DNA of 64,000 nucleotides from Steroidobacteraceae bacterium (GTDB lineage Bacteria; Pseudomonadota; Gammaproteobacteria; Steroidobacterales; Steroidobacteraceae). How positions within the stretch are numbered: position 1 is the first letter of the stretch; each line of letters opens with the position of its first letter. The translations under genes were made by a program, and so were the position numbers. Location of the stretch: NCBI GenBank assembly GCA_027531255.1, contig JAPZRU010000008.1:203110-267109 (forward strand), given 5' to 3'. Shown here piece by piece: positions 9,752-18,738 of the stretch. A model generated the notes under the pieces. It had not been told where the DNA came from. It ran no database searches and saw only the letters and a list, made by a program, of their open reading frames with translations.

Positions 9752-11191
9752 TCAGCGCGTGGCGTGCGCCAGCAGCACCCGCGACACGCAGCCCGTCAGC
9801 CGCCGCGCGGTCGCGAGGTCCAGGAACTCGTTCGGGCCGTGCGCGTTGGAGTTCGGCCCGAGCACGCCCGTCACCAGGAACTGGGTTTCCGGGTAGCGCT
9901 CCTGCAGCATGCCGATGAACGGGATGCTGCCGCCGGTGCCCATCGTCATCGCCGGCCGGCCGAAGAACTCCTGCGAGCCCCGTGCGATCGCGCCTTCGAG
10001 CCAGCCCGCGAGCGGCAGCGCGTTCCAGCCGGACAGCGACGATGCGACCTCGAACGACACGCGGGCCCCGTAGGGCGGGTCCGCCTCGAGCGCGCGCTTC
10101 ACGCTGGCCGCGGCGGCCTCGGCCGGGAGCGTCGGCGGCAGGCGCAGGCTGAGCTTCACCGCGAGCCGCGGCAGCAGCACGTTGCCGGCGTTACGCAGGG
10201 CAGGAAGCCCTTCCGCGCCGGTGATGGTGACGGCCGGCCGCCACGTCGAGTTCAGCAGCAGTTCGAGCGGGTCGTTCGACACGGGGCGCACGCCGGGCGC
10301 GAACGGCAGCTTGGCCTGGATCGCGGCGCCGAGCACGTCGGCGGTGGCCTTCGCCTGCGCGACGCGTTCCGGCGGGATGCGGACGTGCAGGTCCTCGAGC
10401 AGCACGTCGCCGGTGTGGACGTTCTCGAGCCGCTCCAGCAGCCCACGCAGGATGCGGAACGGCGCGGGGGCGATGCCGGTGCCCATGCCGGAGTGCACGC
10501 CCTCGGTGAGCACCTCGACGTTGAGCGTGCCGACGAGGTTGCCGCGCAGCGAGGTCGTCAGCCAGAACTGCTCGTAGTTGCCGCACTCCGCGTCGAGGCA
10601 CACCACGAGGTCGGGGCGGCCGAGGCGGTCCGCGAGGTGCTCGACGTAGAACGGCAGGTCGTAGCTGCCGGATTCCTCGCAGCCCTCGATCAGGATCGCG
10701 CAGCGGGCGTGCGGCAGACCCTGCTCCTGCAGCGCGCGGATCGCGAGCAGGCTGGAATAGACCGCGTAGCCGTCGTCGGCGCCGCCGCGCCCGTAGAGCC
10801 GGCCGTCGCGCACCACGGGCTGCCAGGGGTCGAGACCCGCATCCCAGCCGGTGAATTCCGGCTGCTTGTCGAAGTGCCCGTAGAGCAGGATTTCGCCTGG
10901 CGCGGTGCCGGGCACGGTGGCGAACAGCACCGGCGTGCGGCCGGGCAACCGCACGACCTCGACCTCGAGGCCGCGGATCGGCTGGCGACGGCACCAGTCC
11001 GCCATCAGCTCGACGGCCCGGTCCATGTGGCCGTGTGCCTGCCAGTCGGGATCGAACAGCGGCGACTTGTTCGGGATCCGGATGTAGGCCTCGAGGCTCG
11101 GTTCGATCGAGCTCCGCCACTCCGCGTCGATCAGCTGCACCGCGTGTGCGCGGTCCAGCGGATCGGTCTTGCCGGCGATCTGGGTGTTCAT
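9752..11191 (-). CDS. M20 family metallopeptidase (dipeptidase-like)
   Basis: 479 aa. Metal-site motifs are in order: LLYGHFDKQPE (His and Asp), GRGGADDGYAVY (bridging Asp), EGCEESGS (general base Glu and metal Glu), LDAECGNYEQFWL and a C-terminal GPNSNAHGPNEFL (His). A dimerisation domain sits in the middle (about 230-340). Such cytosolic enzymes hydrolyse dipeptides or acylated amino acids. The ATG at 11191 has an AAGGAC Shine-Dalgarno sequence, which excludes the 13-codon upstream extension. Confidence 0.9.
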   Translation of the reverse strand: MNTQIAGKTDPLDRAHAVQLIDAEWRSSIEPSLEAYIRIPNKSPLFDPDWQAHGHMDRAVELMADWCRRQPIRGLEVEVVRLPGRTPVLFATVPGTAPGEILLYGHFDKQPEFTGWDAGLDPWQPVVRDGRLYGRGGADDGYAVYSSLLAIRALQEQGLPHARCAILIEGCEESGSYDLPFYVEHLADRLGRPDLVVCLDAECGNYEQFWLTTSLRGNLVGTLNVEVLTEGVHSGMGTGIAPAPFRILRGLLERLENVHTGDVLLEDLHVRIPPERVAQAKATADVLGAAIQAKLPFAPGVRPVSNDPLELLLNSTWRPAVTITGAEGLPALRNAGNVLLPRLAVKLSLRLPPTLPAEAAAASVKRALEADPPYGARVSFEVASSLSGWNALPLAGWLEGAIARGSQEFFGRPAMTMGTGGSIPFIGMLQERYPETQFLVTGVLGPNSNAHGPNEFLDLATARRLTGCVSRVLLAHATR

Positions 11192-11279
11192 GCTGGTCAG
11201 TCCTTCGAGGACTCTCGTTGAGCGGGGCACCGCGCCCGACGCGACCGCGCTCGCGGCCCGCCGGACGGCGTCCCCGGGA

Positions 11280-12098
11280 TCATGCGACCGCCTCCGCGAC
11301 TTCCGCCAGCCCGAAGAACCGGACCGCGGTCGCGGTCGTGGCCCGAGCGAGCGTCTCCGGCGGCTCGCCGCGCGCGCGCGCCACGGCGGCGCACACGTGC
11401 GGCAGGTACATCGGCTCGTTGCGTCGCGACTTCGGCTTCGGCTCGAGATCGCGCGGCAGCAGGTAGGGCCCGTCGGTCTCGAGCATCAGCCGATCCGCGG
11501 GTACGAGGCGCACCACGGCATCGAGGTGGCGGCCGCGGCGCTCGTCGCAGATCCAGCCGGTGATGCCGACGTGCAGCCCCATGTCGAGGTATTCCGCGGC
11601 CTCGTCCGCCGTGCCGGTGAAGCAGTGCGCGACGGCGGGCGGCAGGTCGCGCCCGTAGCTCCGCAGGATGCGGACGAAGTCGGCGTGCGCGTCCCTCTGG
11701 TGCAGGAAGAGCGGTCGCCGCGCGTCGATCGCGAGTTCCAGCTGGGCGCGGAACGCGCGCTCCTGCGCGTCGTGCGGACTGTAGTCGCGGAAGTAGTCGA
11801 GCCCGCACTCGCCGGCGGCCACGACCTCCGGCTCGGCCAGCAGGGTGCGGAGTGCCGGCAGGTCGGCCGTCGACAGCTCGTGCGCGTGATGCGGGTGCAC
11901 GCCGGCCGTCGCGTAGAGGCGACCGGGGTGCGCGCGCGCGAGCTCCAGGGCGCGCCGCGAACTCGCGACGGAACTGCCGGTGACGACGAGGCGGCGGACG
12001 CCGGCAGCGGCGGCGCGGCGGATGACGTCGTCGCGATCGGCGTCGTAGCTGTCGTGAGCGAGGTTGATGCCGATGTCGACGAGGGACGGCGGGTGCAT
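11280..12098 (-). CDS. tatD: TatD family metal-dependent hydrolase/DNase
   Basis: 272 aa (E. coli TatD 260). TIM-barrel metal hydrolase with DIGINLAHDSYDADR at the N-terminus, AGVHPHHAHEL, GECGLDYFRDYSPHD (metal Glu), HQRDAHADF, VAHCFTGTADEA and METDGPYLLPRDL with the catalytic Asp. TatD is a 3'-5' exonuclease linked to oxidative DNA repair. It is far from any tatABC here. Its promoter appears to give a leaderless transcript. Confidence 0.92.
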   Translation of the reverse strand: MHPPSLVDIGINLAHDSYDADRDDVIRRAAAAGVRRLVVTGSSVASSRRALELARAHPGRLYATAGVHPHHAHELSTADLPALRTLLAEPEVVAAGECGLDYFRDYSPHDAQERAFRAQLELAIDARRPLFLHQRDAHADFVRILRSYGRDLPPAVAHCFTGTADEAAEYLDMGLHVGITGWICDERRGRHLDAVVRLVPADRLMLETDGPYLLPRDLEPKPKSRRNEPMYLPHVCAAVARARGEPPETLARATTATAVRFFGLAEVAEAVA

Positions 12099-12104
12099 CC
12101 GCGT

Positions 12105-12110
12105 AGTCTA
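12105..12110 (-). promoter_or_regulatory. -10 box (TAGACT) of tatD, leaderless arrangement
   Basis: On the minus strand TAGACT is followed by six bases and then the tatD ATG at 12098, so the predicted transcript would begin at the start codon. No Shine-Dalgarno sequence is present. Confidence 0.45.
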
Positions 12111-12213
12111 CCGCCGACCCGTGCGCCGGCGGTTCCGGTGGCGAATTGCCGTCGCAGTCCCGCGCCGCGACAATGCGCGTCACGGCGGGGCACCGGGCAG
12201 GTCGAGGCACTCG

Positions 12214-12990
12214 ATGGCGAAGTACTCCTGGGTTCGCGGCTCGGTCCTCGCGGCGCTCCTCGCGGCGCTTGCGCCGACGGCGCACGGGGCCACCCCGGCG
12301 GAACTGTCCGATTTCGAGGCCAAGGCGCAGTACGCCTACTTCACGGCCGACGCCAATGCGCTGCGCGGCCTCGCCCGCACGGTGCGCACGCTCGGCGAGT
12401 CCGAAGACCCGCTGGCGCTCTACCACTACGCGCACGTGCAGTTCAGGCTGCTGCAACTGGGCGCGCTGCGCGAGGACAAGGCCGCGCATCGCGAGGCGGC
12501 GGAGGCGGGCGAGCGCTGCGTCGCGGCGCTCGACCGCGCGCTCGCGCGGAACCGGCGGTTCGCGGAAGCGCTGGCGCTGCAGGGTTCCTGCTACGGCTAC
12601 CTCGCGACGCTCGGCACGCTGCGCGCGGTGACGGCCGGGCCGCGCAGCGGTTCGCGCGTCGCCGAAGCCGCGAAGCTCGACCCGCGCAATCCGCGGGTGC
12701 TGCTGGCGCGGGCCTTTTCGCTCTGGTTCGCGCCCGCCGCGTTCGGCGGCGACCGCGAACAGGCGATCCCGCTCTTCCAGCAGGCGGCGGAGGCCTTCGA
12801 GCGCCTGCAGGTGCCGCGCGAGGGTGAGCCCACCTGGGGCGCGGCCGAAGCGTGGCTCTTCGTCGGCCGCGGACAGGAAGTGAAGGGCGACCTGCTCGCG
12901 GCGCGGACCGCCTACGAAAAGGCGCTGATCGTCGCACCGGAGTTCCGCGCCGTGCAGTCCCGCCGCGCGTCGCTCGGGGTCGCGCGCTGA
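12214..12990 (+). CDS. Exported TPR-like protein of unknown function
   Basis: 258 aa with a Sec signal peptide: MAKYSWVRG, a hydrophobic Ala/Leu core, then cleavage near PTAHGATPAEL (about residue 25). The mature part is all helical with tetratricopeptide-like periodicity (ALYHYAHVQFRLLQLGAL, AKLDPRNPRVLLARAFSLWF, TAYEKALIVAPEF), so it is probably a periplasmic scaffold. A GACAAT at 12179 may be its -10. The next gene starts one base after its stop. Confidence 0.75.
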   Translation: MAKYSWVRGSVLAALLAALAPTAHGATPAELSDFEAKAQYAYFTADANALRGLARTVRTLGESEDPLALYHYAHVQFRLLQLGALREDKAAHREAAEAGERCVAALDRALARNRRFAEALALQGSCYGYLATLGTLRAVTAGPRSGSRVAEAAKLDPRNPRVLLARAFSLWFAPAAFGGDREQAIPLFQQAAEAFERLQVPREGEPTWGAAEAWLFVGRGQEVKGDLLAARTAYEKALIVAPEFRAVQSRRASLGVAR

Positions 12991-12991
12991 A

Positions 12992-13708
12992 GTGCTGCGC
13001 GGCGACGAATGGCGCTGGTGGCCGCTCGCGCCGTGGCTGCTGTGGCAGGGCCTTGCAGCGCGGACGCGCGTGCCGAGGCTGCCGCCGGTGGTCGACCGCG
13101 TGGGGGAGTGCGAGGGCAGCGCGCCCGCGCTGGACCTGATTGCGCTCGGGGATTCGACGATCGCCGGCGTCGGTTGCGTCACGCAGTCCGAGGCGCTGAC
13201 GGGATCGACCGCCAGGTATCTCGCGAGCCGCTCGGGCCGCGCCGTACGCTGGCGTGCGCACGGGGTCTCCGGTCTGACGGCCGCGGGAATCCGGCGTACG
13301 CTGCTGCCGGGAGCGCTGCAGTACGCACCCGACGTGGTCGTGCTCTCGGTCGGCGTGAACGACGCCGTTCGCGGCCGCGCGCCGGCGGATTTCGCGGCGG
13401 ACCTCGCCGCGATCGTCGACGCGCTGCTCGCGGCGGCGAACGAGCGTGGCCGCACGGTGCGCGTGATCTACGCGGGCATGCCGCCCATGGGCTGCTTCCC
13501 GGCGCTGCAGTGGCCGCTCGCGGGTCTGCTCGCGGCCCGCGCCGTGGCGCTCGCGGCCGCGGCTGCCGACGCCCTCGAGGGCAGAGCGGCGGTAGTGCGT
13601 TTCCCGGCAGCGCTCGACCGGGACACCTTCGCGAGCGACGGTTTCCACCCGGGCCCCGTCGGCTGCGCGCGCTGGTCGGAGTGGGTGGGCGCACTCGCGC
13701 TGCGCTGA
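12992..13708 (+). CDS. SGNH/GDSL hydrolase
   Basis: 238 aa. Block I is DLIALGDSTIAGVG with the nucleophilic Ser; the Gly block is ARYLASRSGRAVRWRAHGVS; block III is VVLSVGVNDAV with the Asn; block V is FASDGFHPGPVG with the catalytic Asp and His. The esterase or acyl-hydrolase substrate is unknown. A short Trp-rich hydrophobic N-terminus (RWWPLAPWLLWQGLA) may tether it to the membrane. GTG start right after the TPR gene, so probably cotranscribed. Confidence 0.83.
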   Translation: MLRGDEWRWWPLAPWLLWQGLAARTRVPRLPPVVDRVGECEGSAPALDLIALGDSTIAGVGCVTQSEALTGSTARYLASRSGRAVRWRAHGVSGLTAAGIRRTLLPGALQYAPDVVVLSVGVNDAVRGRAPADFAADLAAIVDALLAAANERGRTVRVIYAGMPPMGCFPALQWPLAGLLAARAVALAAAAADALEGRAAVVRFPAALDRDTFASDGFHPGPVGCARWSEWVGALALR

Positions 13709-13776
13709 ACGCAGAGTGTTCGGCGCTCGGCAACACCTGCCGAAGCGATTGCGGGCGGGGCTCCGGGCGAGGCGTT

Positions 13777-13785
13777 TGGTATGAT
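13777..13785 (+). promoter_or_regulatory. Extended -10 promoter of fadH
   Basis: TGGTATGAT is an extended -10 (TGn plus TATGAT at 13780-13785). It ends 11 bases before the fadH ATG at 13797, predicting a leader of only about five bases. Confidence 0.45.
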
Positions 13786-13796
13786 CGCCCCGCGCC

Positions 13797-15842
13797 ATGA
13801 CGCCGCAGTCCCCGTCGCCGTTCCCCCACCTGCTCGCGCCGCTCGACCTCGGCTGGGTCAGGCTTCGCAACCGCGCGCTGATGGGCTCGATGCACACGGG
13901 CCTCGAGGACCGTGAAGAGGACTACCCGAAGCTCGCGGCCTATTTCGCGGAACGCGCGCGCGGCGGCGCCGGGCTGATCGTCACGGGTGGCATCGCGCCG
14001 AACCGCGCGGGCTGGCTGGCCCCGTTTGCCGGCAAGTTGAGCGCGCGGCGCGAAGTGCCGCGCCATCGTCTGGTCACGGCGGCGGTGCACGGCGAGGGCG
14101 GCCACATCTGCCTGCAGATCCTGCACGCCGGCCGCTACGCGCACCATCCGCTGTCCGTGGCGCCCTCGGCAGTGAAGGCGCCCATCTCGAAGTTCAAGCC
14201 GTGGGCGCTCACCTCGCGCGGCGTGCTGCGCCAGGTGGACGCGTTCGCGCGCACCGCGGCGCTGGCCCGCGAGGCCGGCTACGACGGCGTCGAGATCATG
14301 GGCAGCGAGGGCTACCTGATCAACCAGTTCATCGTCGCGCGCACGAACCGGCGCACCGACGATTGGGGCGGGTCGTACGCCAACCGGATCCGCTTCGCCC
14401 TCGAGACCGTGAAGCGCGTGCGCGCCGCGGCCGGCCCCGACTTCATCGTGATCTTCCGGCTGTCGATGCTCGACCTCGTCGAGGGCGGCAGTTCCTGGGA
14501 CGAGGTGGTCACGCTCGCTCAGGGCCTCGAGGCGGCAGGGGCCACGCTGCTGAACACCGGCATCGGCTGGCACGAGGCGCGAATCCCGACGATCGCGACC
14601 ATGGTGCCGCGTGCCGCATTCGCGTGGGTCACGCAGCGCCTGCGCCCGCACGTGAAGCTGCCGCTGATCGCGACCAACCGGATCAACGACCCCGCGGTCG
14701 CGGACTCGCTGCTCGCGTCGGGCGGCATCGACCTCGTGTCGATGGCGCGACCCTTCCTCGCGGACCCGGAGTTCGTGAGGAAGGCCGCCGAGAACCGCGC
14801 CGACGAGATCAACACGTGCATCGCCTGCAACCAGGCCTGCCTCGACCACGTGTTCGAGGGCAAGCCCGCGAGCTGCCTCGTGAACCCGCGCGCCGGCCGC
14901 GAGACCGAGCTGGTCTACCGGGCGGCGTCGAGGCCCCGCCGGGTCGCGGTGGTGGGCGCCGGTCCTGCCGGCCTGTCCTGCGCGACCGTGGCCGCGGAGC
15001 GCGGCCACCGCGTGGTGCTGTTCGATCGCGCCGCGGAGATCGGCGGCCAGTTCAACCTGGCGAAGCGGATCCCCGGCAAGGAAGAATTCCACGCCACGCT
15101 GCGCTACTTCCGCACGCGGCTCGCGCAGCTCGGGGTCGAGGTTCGCCTGCAGAGCGAAGCCACCGCGGCGACCCTCGCCGCCGAAGGCTACGATGCCGTC
15201 GTGCTGGCCACGGGCATCCGGCCGCGGACGCCGCAGCTGCCGGGCATCGATCACCCGAAAGTGGTCTCGTACGTGGACGTGCTCGCGCGCGGCGCGCCCG
15301 TGGGTCGCCGGGTCGCGATCGTCGGCGCCGGTGGCATCGGCTTCGACGTCGCGGAGTACCTGACGCACGACGACGGCCACGCCGCGAGCATCGATGTCGA
15401 GGCCTTCGCACGGGAGTGGGGCATCGACCTCGAGTTGCAGCACCCCGGCGGCGTCATCGGCAGTCACGGGCAGGCGAGCAGCACGCGCCGCGAGGTCTGG
15501 CTGCTCCAGCGCAAGGCCACGAAGCCGGGCGAGGGCCTGGGCAAGACCACGGGGTGGATCCATCGCATTCAGCTGCGCCGACGCGGCGTGCAGATGATCG
15601 GCGGGGTCACCTACGAGCGGATCGACGACGAGGGCCTGCACGTGCGGATCGGCGAGCAGGCGCGCGTGCTCCCGGTCGACACCGTGGTGATCTGCGCCGG
15701 GCAGGAGCCGCTCCGCGAGATCGAGGAACCGGTGCGCGCGCTCGGCGTCGCGACCCACCGCATCGGCGGTGCCGACGTCGCCGCGGAGCTCGACGCGAAG
15801 CGGGCGATCGAGCAGGGCGCACGCGTGGCGGCCGCACTGTGA
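13797..15842 (+). CDS. fadH: 2,4-dienoyl-CoA reductase (NADPH)
   Basis: 681 aa (E. coli FadH 672). Old-yellow-enzyme FMN barrel at residues 1-340 (HICLQILHAGRYAHHPL, GYDGVEIMGSEGYLINQF), a 4Fe-4S cluster region CIACNQACLDHVFEGKPASC, then the FAD domain starting VAVVGAGPAGLSCATVAAE near residue 383 and an NADPH-binding block VAIVGAGGIGFDVAEYL. It removes cis/trans double bonds at C4 during beta-oxidation of unsaturated fatty acids. No other fad gene lies nearby. The product feeds acetyl-CoA to the glyoxylate bypass encoded 30 kb away. Confidence 0.94.
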   Translation: MTPQSPSPFPHLLAPLDLGWVRLRNRALMGSMHTGLEDREEDYPKLAAYFAERARGGAGLIVTGGIAPNRAGWLAPFAGKLSARREVPRHRLVTAAVHGEGGHICLQILHAGRYAHHPLSVAPSAVKAPISKFKPWALTSRGVLRQVDAFARTAALAREAGYDGVEIMGSEGYLINQFIVARTNRRTDDWGGSYANRIRFALETVKRVRAAAGPDFIVIFRLSMLDLVEGGSSWDEVVTLAQGLEAAGATLLNTGIGWHEARIPTIATMVPRAAFAWVTQRLRPHVKLPLIATNRINDPAVADSLLASGGIDLVSMARPFLADPEFVRKAAENRADEINTCIACNQACLDHVFEGKPASCLVNPRAGRETELVYRAASRPRRVAVVGAGPAGLSCATVAAERGHRVVLFDRAAEIGGQFNLAKRIPGKEEFHATLRYFRTRLAQLGVEVRLQSEATAATLAAEGYDAVVLATGIRPRTPQLPGIDHPKVVSYVDVLARGAPVGRRVAIVGAGGIGFDVAEYLTHDDGHAASIDVEAFAREWGIDLELQHPGGVIGSHGQASSTRREVWLLQRKATKPGEGLGKTTGWIHRIQLRRRGVQMIGGVTYERIDDEGLHVRIGEQARVLPVDTVVICAGQEPLREIEEPVRALGVATHRIGGADVAAELDAKRAIEQGARVAAAL

Positions 15843-15856
15843 GGAGACCGGCCGCC

Positions 15857-16600
15857 GTGGCCCGTGGAGCCGAGCGGGGCCAACTGCAACTCTTCGACCC
15901 CCGGAGCCGCGAACCGGAGTTCGAGGTCCGCATCAGTCGGCGCGCGCGCCGGTTGACGGTCCGCGTCTACCCCGGCGGACGCGTGCAGGTCACCGTGCCC
16001 GCGGGGATGACCCCGCACGCGGTCGAGCGCTTCGTCGTCCGGCACCGCGCGTGGATCGATGCCCGCGTCGCGGAGTTCCGGCTGCGGCCGGCACCCGACC
16101 GCCATCCCCTGCCGACCGAACTCGAGCTGCGGGCGCTGGGCGAGCGCTGGAGCGTGGACTTTCGCCCCCGAGCGCGCGGCGGCTGGTCGGAGGTCCGCCC
16201 CGGCCAACTGCTGATCCACGCCGACCCGGCGGACGTGCCGCGGGCGCGGGAGTCGCTGCGGGTCTGGCTCGGGGACCGCGGCCGGCGCGCGCTCGAACCC
16301 TGGCTCGACCGTGAATCCGCGGCGACGGGGCTGCAGTACGAGCGCGTCCAGATCCGCCGCCAGCGCACCCGGTGGGGCAGCTGCTCGCGGGCGGGAACCA
16401 TCAGCCTCAACGTGTCGCTGCTGTTCCAGCCGCCGGCCGTCGTCCGCTACCTGCTGGTCCACGAACTGTGTCACACCCGGCACATGAACCACTCGGCGCG
16501 CTTCTGGCGACTCGTCGAGCAGCACGAGCCGGAGTGGCGGTCCCTGGACCGCGTCCTCGGGCAGGGCTGGCGCGAAGTACCGGACTGGGTGTACGCCTAG
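15857..16600 (+). CDS. YgjP/SprT-like M48-type metallopeptidase (DUF45)
   Basis: 247 aa. The zinc motif HELCH lies near residue 201 (LLVHELCHTRHMNHSARFW) and is preceded by RRQRTRWGSCSRAGTISLN, the family hallmark WGSCS. The N-terminal half is the beta-rich YgjP domain (RISRRARRLTVRVYPGGRVQ). The family is a predicted cytosolic protease of unknown role. The GTG start lies 14 bases after the fadH stop; the function of that pairing is not evident. Confidence 0.85.
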   Translation: MARGAERGQLQLFDPRSREPEFEVRISRRARRLTVRVYPGGRVQVTVPAGMTPHAVERFVVRHRAWIDARVAEFRLRPAPDRHPLPTELELRALGERWSVDFRPRARGGWSEVRPGQLLIHADPADVPRARESLRVWLGDRGRRALEPWLDRESAATGLQYERVQIRRQRTRWGSCSRAGTISLNVSLLFQPPAVVRYLLVHELCHTRHMNHSARFWRLVEQHEPEWRSLDRVLGQGWREVPDWVYA

Positions 16601-16606
16601 CCCGCG

Positions 16607-16612
16607 TATACT
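16607..16612 (+). promoter_or_regulatory. Candidate -10 box (TATACT) of aroG
   Basis: TATACT just after the preceding stop, 92 bases before the DAHP synthase ATG, would give a leader of about 85 bases. No consensus -35 and no attenuator are obvious. Confidence 0.35.
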
Positions 16613-16704
16613 GACGGGCTCGGGCGCGGCGACCGCCGCACGCCCGAAGTTCCAGCTCCCGACACGACCCGCACTGACGCGCCCCGCGGCGCACCGGAAC
16701 CGCC

Positions 16705-17796
16705 ATGTCGACCCGTCTCTACAACGTCAACGTCCTGTCGAGCGAACTGCTGCCGACGCCCGAGCAGATCAAGGGCGAACTCCCGCTGGTCGGGCCCGCC
16801 GAGGAGTTCATCTGGCGCTCGCGCGAAACGATCCGAGCGATCCTCGAGCGTCGGGATCCGCGCGTGTTCGTCGTCGTGGGACCCTGCTCGATCCACGATG
16901 TCGCCGCGGCGCAGGAGTACGCTGCGCGCCTGAAGTTGCTCGCGGCGCGCGTGCAGAAGACGCTCTACGTGGTCATGCGCGTCTACTTCGAGAAGCCGCG
17001 CACGACGGTGGGCTGGAAGGGCCTGATCAACGACCCCGACATGGACGACTCCTTCCACGTCGAGAAGGGCATCCGGATCGCGCGTGGGCTGCTCCTGTGG
17101 CTGGCGGAACGCGGTATCCCGGCCGCGACCGAGGCGCTCGACCCGATCATGCCGCAGTACCTGCACGACCTGATCACGTGGACCGCGATCGGCGCGCGTA
17201 CGACGGAATCGCAGACGCACCGCGAGATGGCTTCCGGCCTCTCGACGCCGGTGGGGTTCAAGAACGGCACCGACGGCTCGCTCGCCGTCGCGATCAACGC
17301 GCTGCAGAGCGCGCGCAGCCCGCACCACTTCCTCGGCATCACCGAGAGCGGGCAGTCGGCCGTGCTGCGCACGCGCGGCAACGCCCACGGGCACCTCGTG
17401 CTGCGCGGCGGCGGCGGGCGCCCGAACTACGACTCGGTCAGCGTCGCGCTGTGCGAGCAGGCGCTCAGGAAGGCCGGCCTGCCCGTGAACGTCGTCGTCG
17501 ACTGCAGCCACGGCAACTCCAACAAGGACCCGGAACTGCAGCCGCTGGTCGCCGAGAACTGCGCGAACCAGGTACTCGAGGGCAACGAGTCGATCGTCGG
17601 CCTGATGCTGGAGAGCCACCTGCACGCCGGCAGCCAGCTGATCCCGGCGGATCGCGCGCAGCTGCGCTACGGCGTGTCGGTCACCGACGCGTGCATCGGC
17701 TGGGAAACCACGGAGCAACTGCTGGTCGCGCTGCACCAGCGGCTGCAGGCCGCGCCGCGCTTTGCGGTGGCGCGGCAGGCGGCGAGCGGGCGCTAG
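16705..17796 (+). CDS. aroG: DAHP synthase, class I
   Basis: 363 aa (E. coli AroG 350). Condenses phosphoenolpyruvate and erythrose-4-phosphate, the first shikimate step. Family motifs: VVVGPCSIHDVAAAQEYA, MRVYFEKPRTTVGWKGLIND, GARTTESQTHREMASGLS, FKNGTDGSLAVAINAL and VVDCSHGNSNKD. The symbol is chosen for the class; AroF and AroH cannot be excluded because the residues that set feedback specificity were not compared. A second, unrelated class II enzyme occurs at 40745. Confidence 0.9.
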   Translation: MSTRLYNVNVLSSELLPTPEQIKGELPLVGPAEEFIWRSRETIRAILERRDPRVFVVVGPCSIHDVAAAQEYAARLKLLAARVQKTLYVVMRVYFEKPRTTVGWKGLINDPDMDDSFHVEKGIRIARGLLLWLAERGIPAATEALDPIMPQYLHDLITWTAIGARTTESQTHREMASGLSTPVGFKNGTDGSLAVAINALQSARSPHHFLGITESGQSAVLRTRGNAHGHLVLRGGGGRPNYDSVSVALCEQALRKAGLPVNVVVDCSHGNSNKDPELQPLVAENCANQVLEGNESIVGLMLESHLHAGSQLIPADRAQLRYGVSVTDACIGWETTEQLLVALHQRLQAAPRFAVARQAASGR

Positions 17797-17829
17797 GCGC
17801 GGCCCGCGGAGCGCCGAGGGTCCCGCGCG

Positions 17830-18738
17830 GTGCGAACCGCAGGCCGCGCGCGGCCGCTCGCGGTGCTCGCGATCGCCGTGCTCGGGATGAGCCACGGCGC
17901 GATCTTCGCGCGGCTCGCCGAGGCCGAGGCGCTCGCGATCGCGGCGTGGCGGCTCGCGCTCGCGACGCTGGTGGTGCTGCCGCTGGCACTGGCCTTCGGT
18001 CGGTTGCGCGCGCACTCGCGCCGCGCCGAACTCGCGGCGGTGCTGGCGGGCATGCTGCTGGCGCTCCACTTCGCGGCCTGGATCGCGTCGCTCGACCACA
18101 CCACCGTCGCCCAGAGCGTCGTGCTCGTGACCACCGCGCCGATCTGGGTCGCGGTGCTCGGTCGGCTGCTCGGCCTCGTGCGGCTCGCGCCCGCCGGCTG
18201 GTTCGCGATCGGCCTGTGCCTCGCGGGGTCCGCCGTGATCGCGGGGCCCGATCTGCTGACGGGCGGCTCGTGGCGGGGAAATGCGCTGGCGCTCGCGGGC
18301 GCGGTCGCGGTGGCCGCCTACCTGCTGGCGGCGCGCGAGGCACAGCGGGAGATCGACTTCCTCGGTTTCGTCGCGCGCGCGTACGGCATCGGTGCGCTGG
18401 CGCTGGTTGCGGCCGTGCTCGCGACGGGCACGCCCGCGTCGGGCTTCGCCGCCCCGACCTGGCTCGCCCTGATCGCGCTGGCGCTGGTCTCGCAGCTGGT
18501 CGGGCACGGCGGGGCCAACTGGGCACTGCGCCACCTGTCGCCCGCGTTCGTGTCGGTCGCGCTGATCGGCGAGCCGGTGCTCGCGGCCGTGGCTGCGTGG
18601 TGGCTGTTCGCGGAGCCGGTGACGGCGAGCACCGCCGCGGGCGGTGTCCTCATCCTCGCGGGCTTGCTGCTCGCCGGCCGCGCGCTGCTCGCCGACGAGC
18701 GCACGCGCGAGGACGCGGCCCGCCGCGGCGCGAGCTAG
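17830..18738 (+). CDS. EamA/DMT family transporter
   Basis: 302 aa with about ten hydrophobic helices in two EamA repeats, for example LAVLAIAVLGMSHGAIFARL and LALAGAVAVAAYLLAARE. The repeat signature AAWRLALATLVVLPLAL and the later HLSPAFVSVALIGEPVLAA are typical of drug/metabolite exporters of the inner membrane. Substrate unknown. GTG start. Its TAG stop overlaps the stop of the convergent msrQ, so the two genes have no intergenic terminator. Confidence 0.85.
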   Translation: MRTAGRARPLAVLAIAVLGMSHGAIFARLAEAEALAIAAWRLALATLVVLPLALAFGRLRAHSRRAELAAVLAGMLLALHFAAWIASLDHTTVAQSVVLVTTAPIWVAVLGRLLGLVRLAPAGWFAIGLCLAGSAVIAGPDLLTGGSWRGNALALAGAVAVAAYLLAAREAQREIDFLGFVARAYGIGALALVAAVLATGTPASGFAAPTWLALIALALVSQLVGHGGANWALRHLSPAFVSVALIGEPVLAAVAAWWLFAEPVTASTAAGGVLILAGLLLAGRALLADERTREDAARRGAS